Source: CAILZL01 sp963748005
GTDB lineage: Bacteria; Pseudomonadota; Gammaproteobacteria; Steroidobacterales; Steroidobacteraceae
NCBI GenBank assembly: GCA_963748005.1
Contig: CAVVHH010000002.1
Coordinates: forward strand, 1,798,001 to 1,862,000
Direction: 5' to 3'
DNA length: 64,000 bases
Part shown: piece by piece, positions 9,050-19,193 of the stretch
Numbering within the stretch: position 1 is the stretch's first letter
Layout of the letters: every line of letters starts with the position of its first letter
Notes under the pieces: generated by a model
Told to the model about the DNA's origin: nothing
Database searches by the model: none
Seen by the model: only the letters and a program-made list of their open reading frames with translations
Program-made: the position numbers and the translations under genes

Positions 9050-9313
9050 GTCGGGCGCTCGGGTCAGGTGAGTGTTTGATGGTGCCGGGCTGAGGCTGCC
9101 TTGCGTGTGCTGCAGGTCTCAGTCCGGCGTGCCGGCCGGATACGGCCGGTCGATTAGCGACAATTTGTGTCACCGCCGGACTGGCTTCAAGGCAGCGCTG
9201 GTTCGTTTTCAACTTGTTGATAAGACATGGAATATCGGCAATAAACAGGGATTGGCACGGGGCTTGCTGATTACAGCTCAGTGTCAGGTCAACCCCCTCA
9301 AGTTGAGTGATCC

Positions 9314-9610
9314 ATGATGTCAGGCCCTACGCGCAACTCAGGTTCCCAGCCGGAAATCATCGCCGTGGTGCTGCCGGACGGTACCCCGGAAACTCCGGGA
9401 GCGCTTCGTGACTTCGTAGCCACCGGCACCATGCTGTTGGTTCGTCACGCCGATGGTCGCATGGCACTGGAACCGGCGCGACAGAATGCCGCCTGGCTCG
9501 GCCAACCCGGCGCGGGTAGCGTCGGCAAGCGCAGGCCGATTCTCGATCCTGTCTCGCGCGAAGTGGTTGGCTACGAAATGGAAATGACGGCTATGCCCCT
9601 GGCGTCTTGA
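9314..9610 (+). CDS. Small conserved-looking hypothetical protein (98 aa)
   Basis: A 98-aa soluble protein with no signal peptide or membrane segment. It reads like a compact fold: an N-terminal hydrophobic strand (EIIAVVLPDG), a second strand (GTMLLVRHADGRMAL) and a C-terminal strand (REVVGYEMEMTAM). I do not recognise the family. It is followed after about 100 bp by a strong intrinsic terminator, so it is probably a single-gene unit divergent from the bactofilin gene. Two adjacent ATG codons (9314 and 9317) are both possible starts. Confidence 0.6.
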   Translation: MMSGPTRNSGSQPEIIAVVLPDGTPETPGALRDFVATGTMLLVRHADGRMALEPARQNAAWLGQPGAGSVGKRRPILDPVSREVVGYEMEMTAMPLAS

Positions 9611-9706
9611 GAGCGGGCAGCTTGAGTGTATTTGGTCTTGTCCAGTTTTCAGTAAAGCGAATCTCGGTGTTTTAACGCGTCTCACTGATCCGGGTTTCGT
9701 CACTAC

Positions 9707-9749
9707 GCGCCGCCTCAGCGTTCTTCCCCGCAGGCGGCGCTCTTTTTTT
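9707..9749 (+). terminator. Rho-independent terminator upstream of gltB
   Basis: A perfect 9-bp stem (GCGCCGCCT at 9707-9715 with AGGCGGCGC at 9732-9740), a 16-nt loop, and a T tract TCTTTTTTT at 9741-9749. It lies 97 bp after the 98-aa gene and about 150 bp before gltB. It most simply ends transcription of the small gene, though it could also act as an attenuator in a long gltB leader. Confidence 0.85.
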
Positions 9750-9900
9750 GCGCAGCATTTATCTGCTTCTCGCGCAGCACGCCCCAAAAGCGGCCAAATC
9801 GCCAGCATGTCCCCGATATTCATGACAAAAAAACCTTTAGCTACGGACGCAAGGCCCGTAAACTGGCCCACCCCCGCTTTGTTAACCGGTAAGCAATCCG

Positions 9901-12900
9901 ATGTCTGCGACTACGCCTTTCAAGCCCGAAGTTGATGCAGCGTCCGCCGAGACGCCTGCTGTTTCGTCCGACAGTCAGCCCATGACCACCCGGCCGAAAA
10001 AACAGGGCTTGTACGACCCGCAGTTCGAACACGACGCCTGCGGCGTAGGGTTCGTGGCGGATATCAAGGGCCGCAAGACGCATCGCATCCTGCAGCAGGG
10101 TATCGAGGTGCTGAAGAACCTCGACCATCGCGGCGCCAGCGGCAGCGAAGTGAACACCGGCGACGGCGCGGGTGTGCTCATGCAGATGCCGCACAAGTTC
10201 CTCGCTGCCGCCTGCCAGAAGCTCAGCATCAAGCTGCCTGCCGAAGGTGAATACGGCTGTGGGCTGGTGTTCCTGCCGCGCAACGCTACGTTGCGGCGCA
10301 GTCTGGAAGCCAGATTTGCCCAGATCATTCAATCCGAAGGCCAGGTGCTGCTGGGCTGGCGCACCGTGCCCACCGACAACTCGATGCTGGGCGATACCGC
10401 CAAGGCGGCCGAGCCGTTCATGCGGCAGGTGTTCATCGGTCGCAGTGCCGAGATCAAGGACCAGCAGGAATTCGAGCGCAAACTGTATGTGATCCGCAAG
10501 CGCGCCTATACCGATCTGCGCACCTCCACGCTGGGCGGCGCCGAGACCTGGTATCTGTGCAGCCTGTCCACCCGCACCCTGGTGTACAAGGGCATGCTCA
10601 CCACGGCGCAACTGGATCAGTACTTCCTCGATTTGCGCGATCCGACCATGGAAACTGCGCTGGCCCTGGTGCATTCGCGTTTCAGTACCAACACCTTCCC
10701 CAGCTGGGATCGCGCTCACCCGTACCGATTCATCGCGCACAACGGTGAAATCAACACGCTGCGCGGCAACTTCAACTGGATGCGTGCGCGCGAGCCGCGT
10801 TTCCGTTCCGAGCTGTTCGGCGAAGACATGGAAAAGATTCCACCGATCATCAACCCCAACGGTTCCGACTCGGCGATGTTCGACAACACCCTGGAACTGC
10901 TGGTGCTGGGTGGTCGTTCATTGCCGCATGCCGTGATGATGATGGTGCCCGAGCCATGGTCCGGCCACGAGACCATGGACGATGCGCGGCGTGCGTTCTA
11001 CCAATACCACTCCAGCCTCATGGAACCGTGGGATGGTCCGGCCTGTATTGCCTTCACCGACGGCACGCAGATTGGCGCTGTGCTCGATCGCAATGGTCTG
11101 CGTCCTTCGCGCTACTGGGTGACCAAGGATGATCTGGTGGTGATGGCCTCCGAAGCGGGCGTACTCGACATTCCGCCGGAAGATGTGGTGGAGAAAGGCC
11201 GCCTGCAGCCGGGCCGCATGTTCCTGATCAACATGGCACAGGGCCGTATCATCGACGACGAAGAAATCAAGCGCGACATCGTCAGTCAGCGTCCCTATCG
11301 TCAATGGCTCAACGAACATCTGGTGCAGTTGAAGGATCTGCCCACCGCGCCAGAAGTGCCGCTGCCGGATCACGACACGCTGTTGCAGCGCCAGATTGCT
11401 TTCGGTTACACCTTTGAAGATCAGCGCATCCTGATTGCGCCCATGGCGCGTGAAGGCGTGGAAGCCGTGGGTTCGATGGGCAACGACACACCACTGGCGG
11501 TGTTGTCCAAGAAGTCGCGCCTGCTGTTTGATTACTTCAAGCAGCTGTTTGCGCAGGTCACCAATCCGCCCATCGATTCCATCCGTGAGGAAATCATCAC
11601 CTCATCGGAAATGTGGCTGGGTTCAGAAGGCAACCTGCTGGAACCACAACCCAGTGACTGCCGCCGCGTGCAGTTGAGCGGTCCGGTACTCACCAATGAA
11701 GACTTCGCCAAGGTCCGTCGCATGGATCTGCCGGGACTCAAGGTGGGTGTGCTGTCGTCGCTGTTCAAGGTCAAGCGCGGCGAACTGGGTCTGGTCAAGA
11801 CCATGGAAGAACTGTGTGAGGCCGCCAAGCGCCTGATCGAAGAAGAAGAGATCAATGTGCTGATCCTCAGCGACCGCGGCGTAAATCGCGAAATGGCGCC
11901 GCTGCCGTCCTTGCTGGCGGTGTCAGGCCTGCATCACTACCTGATTCGCGCCGGTCTGCGTACTCGCGTGTCGCTGGTGCTGGAAACCGGCGAAGCGCGC
12001 GAAGTGCATCACTTCGCGCTGTTGATCGGTTACGGCGCCAGCGCGATCAATCCGTATCTGGCCTTCGAAACCATCGACGGCATGATTCGCGAAGACATGT
12101 TGCCCGGCGTGGATCACAAAACCGCGTGCAAGAACTTCGTCAAGGCTGCTACCAAGGGCGTGGTCAAGGTGATGTCCAAGATGGGCATTTCGGCGATCCA
12201 GAGCTATCACGGTGCGCAGGTGTTCGAAGCCGTGGGTCTGCATCAGGAGGTGGTGGACGAATACTTCACCAACACGCCATCGCGTATCGGCGGTATCGGC
12301 ATCGATGTGCTGGCGCGCGAAGTGTTGATGCGTCATGCCTACGCCTTCCCGATTCGTCAGGTGAACGGTCATGCTCTGCCGGTGGGCGGCCAGTATCAGT
12401 GGCGCGCCGAAGGCGAGTACCACATGTTCAATCCGGAGTCGATTCACCGCCTGCAGAAGTCGGTGCGCACCGGCAGTTACCAGACGTACAAGGCCTACGC
12501 CGAGTTGATCGACGATCAATCGAAGCAGTTTGCCACCTTGCGCGGCCTGCTGGACTTCAAGCCGCGTGAGCCGGTGCCGCTGGACGAAGTTGAATCGGTG
12601 GATAACATCGTCAAGCGTTTCAAGACCGGCGCGATGAGCTATGGCTCGATCAGCAAGGAAGCGCACGAGACGCTGGCCATTGCCATGAACCGTATCGGTG
12701 GCAAGAGCAATACCGGTGAGGGTGGTGAAGATCCTGAACGCTTCATTCCCATGCCGAATGGCGATTCGAAGAACTCCGCGATCAAGCAGGTGGCCTCGGG
12801 CCGCTTCGGTGTGACCAGCAACTACCTGGTCAATGCACGCGAGTTGCAGATCAAGATGGCACAGGGCGCCAAGCCCGGCGAAGGTGGTCAGTTGCCTGGC

Positions 12901-14574
12901 ACCAAGGTGTATCCATGGGTGGCCAAGACGCGTCACACCACCGCCGGCGTGGGCCTGATTTCACCGCCGCCGCATCACGATATCTATTCCATCGAAGATC
13001 TGGCCGAGCTGATTCACGACCTGAAGAACAGCAATCGCAAGGCGCGCGTCAGCGTCAAGCTGGTGGCCGAAGTCGGTGTAGGCACCATCGCCGCCGGTGT
13101 GGCCAAGGCGCATGCGGATGTGGTGCTGATCTCCGGTTATGACGGCGGCACGGGTGCTTCGCCGCTGACGTCAACCACGCATGCAGGTTTGCCATGGGAG
13201 CTGGGCCTCGCTGAAACACATCAGACGCTGGTGCTCAACAATCTGCGCAGCCGCATTGCGGTGGAAACCGATGGTCAATTGAAGACCGGACGTGATGTAG
13301 CCGTTGCCGCATTGCTCGGTGCTGAAGAGTTCGGCTTTGCTACTGGCCCGCTGGTGGCCACCGGCTGCATCCTGATGCGTGTGTGTCACCTCAATACCTG
13401 CCCGGTCGGCGTGGCCACGCAGGATCCGAAGCTGCGTGAGAGATTCGCCGGCAAACCGGAGCATGTGGTGAACTTCATGAAGTTCATCGCGCAGGATCTG
13501 CGCGAATGGATGGCCAAGCTGGGTTTCCGCACCATTGAAGAAATGGTGGGGCGCGTCGATGTGCTCGAACCGAAAAAAGCCATTGACCATTGGAAGGGCA
13601 AGGGCTTCGACTTCAGCAACATCCTGTATCAGCCCGATGCCGGCCCGGAAGTGGGTCGCTTCTGCCAGATCGAACAGGATCATGGCCTCGACAAGTCGCT
13701 GGACGTTACCAAATTGCTCGACATCTGCAAGCCCGCCATCGAACGCGGCGAGAAGGTGCAGGCCGAGTTGCCGATTCGCAATGTCAATCGCGTCACCGGC
13801 ACCATCACTGGCAGCGAGATCACGCGCAAGTGGGGCGCGGCTGGTTTGCCGGAAGATACCGTGCGCATCAAGTTCACCGGCTCCGCGGGTCAGAGCTTCG
13901 GCGCGTTCATGCCGCGCGGCATGAGTTTCGAACTGGAAGGCGATGCCAACGACTACGTGGGCAAGGGCCTGTCCGGCGGCAAGCTGGTGATCTATCCGTC
14001 GCACAAGGCGACCTTCAGGGCCGAGGACAACATCATTGTCGGCAACGTTGCGTTGTATGGCGCAACCAGTGGCGAGGTGTTCATCCGCGGTCGTGCCGGC
14101 GAACGCTTCGCGGTGCGCAACAGCGGCGTGAATACCGTGGTGGAAGGTCTGGGTGATCATGGCTGCGAATACATGACTGGTGGTCGCGTCATCATCCTGG
14201 GCAGCACCGGCCGGAATTTCGGTGCCGGCATGTCCGGTGGCGTGGCCTATGTGCTGGATGAAGCCGGCAGCTTCAACGCGCAGATCAACAAGGCCATGGT
14301 CAATGTCGAATCGCTGGATGACCCGGCGGAAGTCGCCGAGGTGCGTGCGTTGATCGAAAAGCATCGTACTTACACCAGGAGTGATCGTGCGCAGCAAGTG
14401 CTCGACGCCTGGGACAGATACCTGCCCAAGTTCGTGAAGGTGATCCCCAAGGATTACAAGCGCATGCTGGCTGGCATCAAGCGCGCCGAGGAACAGGGCC
14501 TCACCGGCGAAGACGCCATCATGGTGGCGTTCGAAGAAAACGCACACGATGCTGCACGTGTAGGCGGCGGTTAA
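9901..14574 (+). CDS. gltB: Glutamate synthase (NADPH) large subunit
   Basis: A 1557-aa GOGAT alpha subunit, close to the family's usual 1500 aa. Domains in order: class II glutamine amidotransferase with the catalytic Cys47 in EHDACGVGFVAD (normally exposed by cleavage of the preceding propeptide), central domain, FMN-binding synthase barrel with KPGEGGQLPGTKV and GYDGGTGASPLTS, the 3Fe-4S cysteine cluster in CILMRVCHLNTCPVGVATQDP, and the C-terminal GXGXG beta-helix (GGRVIILGSTGRNFGAGMSG). It transfers the amide nitrogen of glutamine to 2-oxoglutarate. The N-terminal extension before the Cys is about 46 residues. It is followed 114 bp later by gltD, with a double-hairpin repeat in between. 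Confidence 0.98.
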   Translation: MSATTPFKPEVDAASAETPAVSSDSQPMTTRPKKQGLYDPQFEHDACGVGFVADIKGRKTHRILQQGIEVLKNLDHRGASGSEVNTGDGAGVLMQMPHKFLAAACQKLSIKLPAEGEYGCGLVFLPRNATLRRSLEARFAQIIQSEGQVLLGWRTVPTDNSMLGDTAKAAEPFMRQVFIGRSAEIKDQQEFERKLYVIRKRAYTDLRTSTLGGAETWYLCSLSTRTLVYKGMLTTAQLDQYFLDLRDPTMETALALVHSRFSTNTFPSWDRAHPYRFIAHNGEINTLRGNFNWMRAREPRFRSELFGEDMEKIPPIINPNGSDSAMFDNTLELLVLGGRSLPHAVMMMVPEPWSGHETMDDARRAFYQYHSSLMEPWDGPACIAFTDGTQIGAVLDRNGLRPSRYWVTKDDLVVMASEAGVLDIPPEDVVEKGRLQPGRMFLINMAQGRIIDDEEIKRDIVSQRPYRQWLNEHLVQLKDLPTAPEVPLPDHDTLLQRQIAFGYTFEDQRILIAPMAREGVEAVGSMGNDTPLAVLSKKSRLLFDYFKQLFAQVTNPPIDSIREEIITSSEMWLGSEGNLLEPQPSDCRRVQLSGPVLTNEDFAKVRRMDLPGLKVGVLSSLFKVKRGELGLVKTMEELCEAAKRLIEEEEINVLILSDRGVNREMAPLPSLLAVSGLHHYLIRAGLRTRVSLVLETGEAREVHHFALLIGYGASAINPYLAFETIDGMIREDMLPGVDHKTACKNFVKAATKGVVKVMSKMGISAIQSYHGAQVFEAVGLHQEVVDEYFTNTPSRIGGIGIDVLAREVLMRHAYAFPIRQVNGHALPVGGQYQWRAEGEYHMFNPESIHRLQKSVRTGSYQTYKAYAELIDDQSKQFATLRGLLDFKPREPVPLDEVESVDNIVKRFKTGAMSYGSISKEAHETLAIAMNRIGGKSNTGEGGEDPERFIPMPNGDSKNSAIKQVASGRFGVTSNYLVNARELQIKMAQGAKPGEGGQLPGTKVYPWVAKTRHTTAGVGLISPPPHHDIYSIEDLAELIHDLKNSNRKARVSVKLVAEVGVGTIAAGVAKAHADVVLISGYDGGTGASPLTSTTHAGLPWELGLAETHQTLVLNNLRSRIAVETDGQLKTGRDVAVAALLGAEEFGFATGPLVATGCILMRVCHLNTCPVGVATQDPKLRERFAGKPEHVVNFMKFIAQDLREWMAKLGFRTIEEMVGRVDVLEPKKAIDHWKGKGFDFSNILYQPDAGPEVGRFCQIEQDHGLDKSLDVTKLLDICKPAIERGEKVQAELPIRNVNRVTGTITGSEITRKWGAAGLPEDTVRIKFTGSAGQSFGAFMPRGMSFELEGDANDYVGKGLSGGKLVIYPSHKATFRAEDNIIVGNVALYGATSGEVFIRGRAGERFAVRNSGVNTVVEGLGDHGCEYMTGGRVIILGSTGRNFGAGMSGGVAYVLDEAGSFNAQINKAMVNVESLDDPAEVAEVRALIEKHRTYTRSDRAQQVLDAWDRYLPKFVKVIPKDYKRMLAGIKRAEEQGLTGEDAIMVAFEENAHDAARVGGG

Positions 14575-14588
14575 TGAAGGATTGTCGG

Positions 14589-14658
14589 TGTGCAGGGGCG
14601 GTTCGCGAACCGCCCTCACGGAAATGCCTGCAAGGGTCGTTCGCTAACGACCCCTACG
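14589..14658. repeat. REP-like double hairpin, type A (gltB-gltD gap)
   Basis: Two perfect palindromic hairpins: GGGCGGTTCGCGAACCGCCC at 14596-14615, and an 8-bp stem GGGTCGTT/AACGACCC at 14634-14653. The element begins 15 bp after the gltB stop and ends 30 bp before gltD. The first hairpin is identical to the one at 26494-26513, and the outer ends resemble the GTAGGGGC/GCCCCTAC borders of the other type A copies. In an operon gap such a structure could protect upstream mRNA or adjust the gltB:gltD ratio. Confidence 0.85.
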
Positions 14659-14687
14659 TTAGATATTTTTGCAATTGAGAATGACAG

Positions 14688-16172
<1,485 letters not shown>

Positions 16173-16196
16173 CCCGTACTTTTCTGGTCGAGAAGC

Positions 16197-16235
16197 AACG
16201 GCCTCAGTGCGAGAGTATTGAGGCCGTTTGTTTTG
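16197..16235 (+). terminator. gltBD terminator
   Basis: A 10-bp stem (AACGGCCTCA at 16197-16206 with TGAGGCCGTT at 16219-16228), a 12-nt loop and a T-rich tail (TTTGTTTT) at 16227-16235, 25 bp downstream of the gltD stop. Confidence 0.8.
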
Positions 16236-16341
16236 TGCGAACAATTCGCGGCTTGTACTCCCCCGGGGTGAGGGTGCTATTGTCTGCAAGACCCAGGTAC
16301 GGCATGCGCGCCGCCAACAAGAACCCATTGGAGGAATCGCG

Positions 16342-16734
16342 ATGAGTCTAGGTAAAGAATTCAAAGAATTTGCCATGCGCGGCAATGTCATCGATCTGGC
16401 AGTCGGTGTGGTCATTGGCGGCGCCTTCGGCAAGATCGTGTCGTCCCTGGTGGATGCCGTCATCATGCCAGTGGTCGGCGTACTGACCAGCGGCAAGAAC
16501 TTTTCGGATCTGGCCATACAGATTGGCGAGGGCGCAGATGGCAAAGCCGTGCTGCTCAAGTACGGCGCCTTCATCCAGTCGATCGTCGACTTCCTGATTA
16601 TTGCCTTCGTCATCTTCCTGGCCATTCGCGGCATCAACAAACTCAAAAAACCGGCACCGGGCGCGCCGCCACCGGCGCCACCCAGACAGGAAGTGCTGCT
16701 GGAAGAAATTCGCGATCTGCTCGCCAAGCGTTGA
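16342..16734 (+). CDS. mscL: Large-conductance mechanosensitive channel
   Basis: A 130-aa MscL. The N-terminal amphipathic segment MSLGKEFKEFAMRGNVIDLA leads into the pore-lining first membrane helix (VGVVIGGAFGKIVSSLV). After a short periplasmic loop comes the second helix (FLIIAFVIFLAIRGINKL), and the C-terminal cytoplasmic helix is EEIRDLLAK. It is an inner-membrane pentamer that releases solutes under hypo-osmotic shock. ATG 16342 is fixed by a strong GGAGGA ribosome-binding site starting at 16330; the frame is open further upstream without family similarity. Confidence 0.98.
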   Translation: MSLGKEFKEFAMRGNVIDLAVGVVIGGAFGKIVSSLVDAVIMPVVGVLTSGKNFSDLAIQIGEGADGKAVLLKYGAFIQSIVDFLIIAFVIFLAIRGINKLKKPAPGAPPPAPPRQEVLLEEIRDLLAKR

Positions 16735-16738
16735 AAAT

Positions 16739-16814
16739 CGTAGGGGCGAGGCACGCCTCGCCCTTGTTTCGTTTGTCGCAATTTCCAGAGGGCGGGGCAT
16801 GCCCCGCCCCTACA
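16739..16814. repeat. REP-like double hairpin, type A (mscL-pyrF gap)
   Basis: Two palindromes: GGGCGAGGC/GCCTCGCCC at 16744-16763 (2-nt loop), and the perfect 20-bp palindrome GGGCGGGGCATGCCCCGCCC at 16790-16809. The outer borders are GTAGGGGC on the left and GCCCCTAC on the right. It starts 5 bp after the mscL stop and ends immediately before the first in-frame ATG of pyrF (16815), so it makes up nearly the whole intergenic space. Confidence 0.85.
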
Positions 16815-16823
16815 ATGGCACCC

Positions 16824-17636
16824 ATGAACTTTATTGCCAAACTGCGTGCTGCGTGGACTTCGAGCAATTCCCTGCTCTGTGTGGGCCTTGATCCCGATCC
16901 CGCCAAATTGCCGGTGCGCCTGCGTGGCAGACAACAGGCCATTTTCGAATTCAACAAAGCCATCATTGATGCTACGCACGACCTGGTGTGTGCCTACAAA
17001 CCGCAGATCGCTTATTTCGCTGCGCAATCGGCTGAAGATCAGCTGCTGCAGACCATGGAGTATCTGCGCACGCAGTATCCGCATATTCCGGTGATTCTCG
17101 ATGCCAAGCGCGGCGATATCGGCAGCACCGCCGATCAATATGCACTGGAAGCATTTACGCGTTATCAGGCCGATGCCGTCACGGTGAATCCCTATCTTGG
17201 CGGCGACTCCATCACGCCATTCACTCGCTATGCCGACAAGGGTGTGGTGATCCTGTGCCGCACTTCCAATCCCGGTGCGCAGGATCTGCAGGATCTGTCC
17301 ATCGACGGCCAGCCGCTGTATGTGCATCTCGCCAGTAAAGTGGCCAATGAATGGAATGCCAACGGCAACTGCCTGCTGGTGGTAGGTGCGACCTGGCCCG
17401 AGCAGATGCAGCGAGTGCGCGGCGTAGTCGGTGATATGCCGTTCCTGGTGCCGGGCGTTGGCGCGCAGGGTGGCGACGTCAAGGCACTCGTGACTGCCGG
17501 TAAAACCGCGGATGGCACGGGGTTGGTCATCAGTTCATCGCGTGCTGTGTTGTATGCCAGCAGCGGCGATGATTTTGCACAGGCAGCCAGACGTGTGGCA
17601 CTGGCATCGCGCGATGAGATTAATCTGTATCGTTGA
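16824..17636 (+). CDS. pyrF: Orotidine-5'-phosphate decarboxylase (long type)
   Basis: A 270-aa OMP decarboxylase of the longer 'group 2' kind. It has the N-terminal LLCVGLDPDPAKLP (substrate-binding Asp), the catalytic Asp-Lys-Asp array in ILDAKRGDIGSTADQ, and the C-terminal phosphate loop FLVPGVGAQGGD. It converts OMP to UMP in pyrimidine synthesis. I chose ATG 16824 (MNFIAK). ATG 16815 is three codons earlier and equally in frame. Neither has a visible Shine-Dalgarno, because a REP-like hairpin occupies the space directly upstream. Confidence 0.96.
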   Translation: MNFIAKLRAAWTSSNSLLCVGLDPDPAKLPVRLRGRQQAIFEFNKAIIDATHDLVCAYKPQIAYFAAQSAEDQLLQTMEYLRTQYPHIPVILDAKRGDIGSTADQYALEAFTRYQADAVTVNPYLGGDSITPFTRYADKGVVILCRTSNPGAQDLQDLSIDGQPLYVHLASKVANEWNANGNCLLVVGATWPEQMQRVRGVVGDMPFLVPGVGAQGGDVKALVTAGKTADGTGLVISSSRAVLYASSGDDFAQAARRVALASRDEINLYR

Positions 17637-17644
17637 GTCTACAG

Positions 17645-18493
17645 ATGGCCAGGCATCACTACCGTCTGTTGAACGTATTCGCCCTCGACGGACAACCGTT
17701 GTCCGGTAATCCGCTATGCGTATTTGAAGACGGACGCGGCCTTGACGATGCCACCCTGCAGGCGCTGGCCCTGCAGTTCAATCTGTCGGAAACCACCTTC
17801 ATCCTGCCCAGTGATGTCGCCACCGCCCGGGTGCGCATTTTTACGCCGAATTTTGAAATGCCATTTGCCGGGCATCCAACCCTGGGCACGGCGCAGGTGG
17901 TGCGCACACTGTTCAACACAGGCGATTCACTGACACTGGAAATGCGCGCCGGCACTATTCCTGTAACTGCACAACAAGATATGTGGACGTTGCAGGCAAA
18001 CAAACCGGCATGGCGCGATGTCGCCGCCAGTCACCAGAACCTGGCGGACATGCTCGGGCTGGAGCCTCAGGATATTGCCGCGCCACCACTGTGGGTCAAT
18101 GCAGGCAGCGAGCAGCTGATTGTACCGTTGCACAGTGTGTCTGCCGTACATCGTTGCTCACCCAGGGTCGAACTGTTGTATCGGCATGCCGGCATCAATG
18201 CGCAGAAATTTCTGGTGTATGTCTGGGCACCGTCAGAAGCAGATCAAATCGAGGCGCGCTTCTTTTTTGCCAAAGGCTCGGCCGTCGTCGAAGATCCCGC
18301 TACCGGATCGGCCTGCGCCAATCTGGGCGGCTGGTTCATTGCCACGCAGGCGCATCTGCCGCTGGTCAAACAGATCCATCAAGGCGCAGCAGTGGACCGT
18401 CCCTCGCTGCTGGGCTTGCAGGTGAATGCCGCACAACAGATATTTGTTTCCGGCCGCGTACTGGAATTGGGTCGCGGCGTGATTGAGCTGTAA
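17645..18493 (+). CDS. PhzF-family isomerase/epimerase-like protein
   Basis: A 282-aa member of the PhzF/YddE (diaminopimelate-epimerase fold) family. The start VFALDGQPLSGNPLCVF, the catalytic-type Glu49 in FNLSETTFIL, the GHPTLGTA motif and the C-terminal VEDPATGSACANLGG are all family hallmarks. The physiological substrate of most members is unknown. ATG 17645 is chosen; a TTG at 17633 would overlap the pyrF stop. It lies 8 bp after pyrF and may be cotranscribed with it. Confidence 0.92.
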   Translation: MARHHYRLLNVFALDGQPLSGNPLCVFEDGRGLDDATLQALALQFNLSETTFILPSDVATARVRIFTPNFEMPFAGHPTLGTAQVVRTLFNTGDSLTLEMRAGTIPVTAQQDMWTLQANKPAWRDVAASHQNLADMLGLEPQDIAAPPLWVNAGSEQLIVPLHSVSAVHRCSPRVELLYRHAGINAQKFLVYVWAPSEADQIEARFFFAKGSAVVEDPATGSACANLGGWFIATQAHLPLVKQIHQGAAVDRPSLLGLQVNAAQQIFVSGRVLELGRGVIEL

Positions 18494-18522
18494 ACTTTCT
18501 GAATGAAAGTCAGGAGAAGTCA

Positions 18523-19068
18523 ATGAAAGTTGTAATCGCCATCTTGTTGGGTTCGTTGTCCGTTCAGGCTGTCGCGGCCGATTTCACCCTTGGTAGTACC
18601 GACGTCAAGCCCGGTGCGACATTGACCAATGCACAGGTGTTCAACGGCTTTGGTTGCACCGGCGCCAATGTGTCGCCCGCGCTATCATGGAGTGGTGCAC
18701 CTGCGGGTACGCAGAGTTATGCGCTCACTGTTTATGATCCCGATGCGCCCACCGGCAGCGGCTGGTGGCATTGGGTGGCGATCAACATTCCGGCCAGTGC
18801 CAGCAGCATCGCCAAGGGTGCGGGTACCGCCGATGGCAAGGCGATGCCCACCGGCACACAGCAGGTGCGTACTGACTTTGGCACAGCCGGTTTCGGTGGC
18901 GCCTGTCCACCGGCAGGCGACAAGCCGCATCGCTACATCTTTACGCTGTATGCACTGAAGGTGCCGAAGCTGGAGGTACCCGCCGACGCTACAGCGGCAC
19001 TGGCGGGTTTCATGATTCACGGCAACATGCTGGCCAAGACCAGTTTTACGGCGTATTACGGTCGCTGA
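18523..19068 (+). CDS. Exported YbhB/YbcL-type PEBP-family protein
   Basis: A 181-aa protein with a Sec signal peptide (MKVVIAILLGSLSVQAVAA, likely cleavage after VAA) and a phosphatidylethanolamine-binding/Raf-kinase-inhibitor-like fold. The ligand-site motifs are the DPDAP equivalent YDPDAPTGSGWWHWV, the PTGTQQVRTDFG segment and GDKPHRYIFTLYAL. Periplasmic location is predicted. The molecular role of bacterial members is not established. An AGGAG ribosome-binding site sits 6 bp before ATG 18523. A 31-bp inverted repeat follows the stop. Confidence 0.92.
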   Translation: MKVVIAILLGSLSVQAVAADFTLGSTDVKPGATLTNAQVFNGFGCTGANVSPALSWSGAPAGTQSYALTVYDPDAPTGSGWWHWVAINIPASASSIAKGAGTADGKAMPTGTQQVRTDFGTAGFGGACPPAGDKPHRYIFTLYALKVPKLEVPADATAALAGFMIHGNMLAKTSFTAYYGR

Positions 19069-19073
19069 TATAG

Positions 19074-19155
19074 GTAGGTTGGGCTGAGTCTGCGAAGCCC
19101 AACATTCCATAGCTTGGTCGAAGATGTTGGGCTTCGCAGACTCAGCCCAACCTAC
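19074..19155. repeat. 31-bp perfect inverted repeat (type B) between convergent genes
   Basis: The arms at 19074-19104 and 19125-19155 are perfectly complementary over 31 bp, with a 20-nt loop. Each arm begins or ends with GTAGGTTGGGCTGAGTC or its complement, and carries an internal smaller TTGGGCT/AGCCCAA palindrome. It starts 5 bp after the PEBP-gene stop and ends 38 bp before the convergent acetyltransferase stop. A bidirectional terminator role is plausible, although there is no T tract. Confidence 0.9.
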
Positions 19156-19193
19156 TTACGTGTGCAGGGGTCCGATTTATCGAGCCCGTGCCG

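Noticed and set aside
13171..14619. 482-codon open frame antisense to gltB
   Set aside because: Rich in His, Ala and Gly with no domain pattern; a high-GC shadow of a certain gene.
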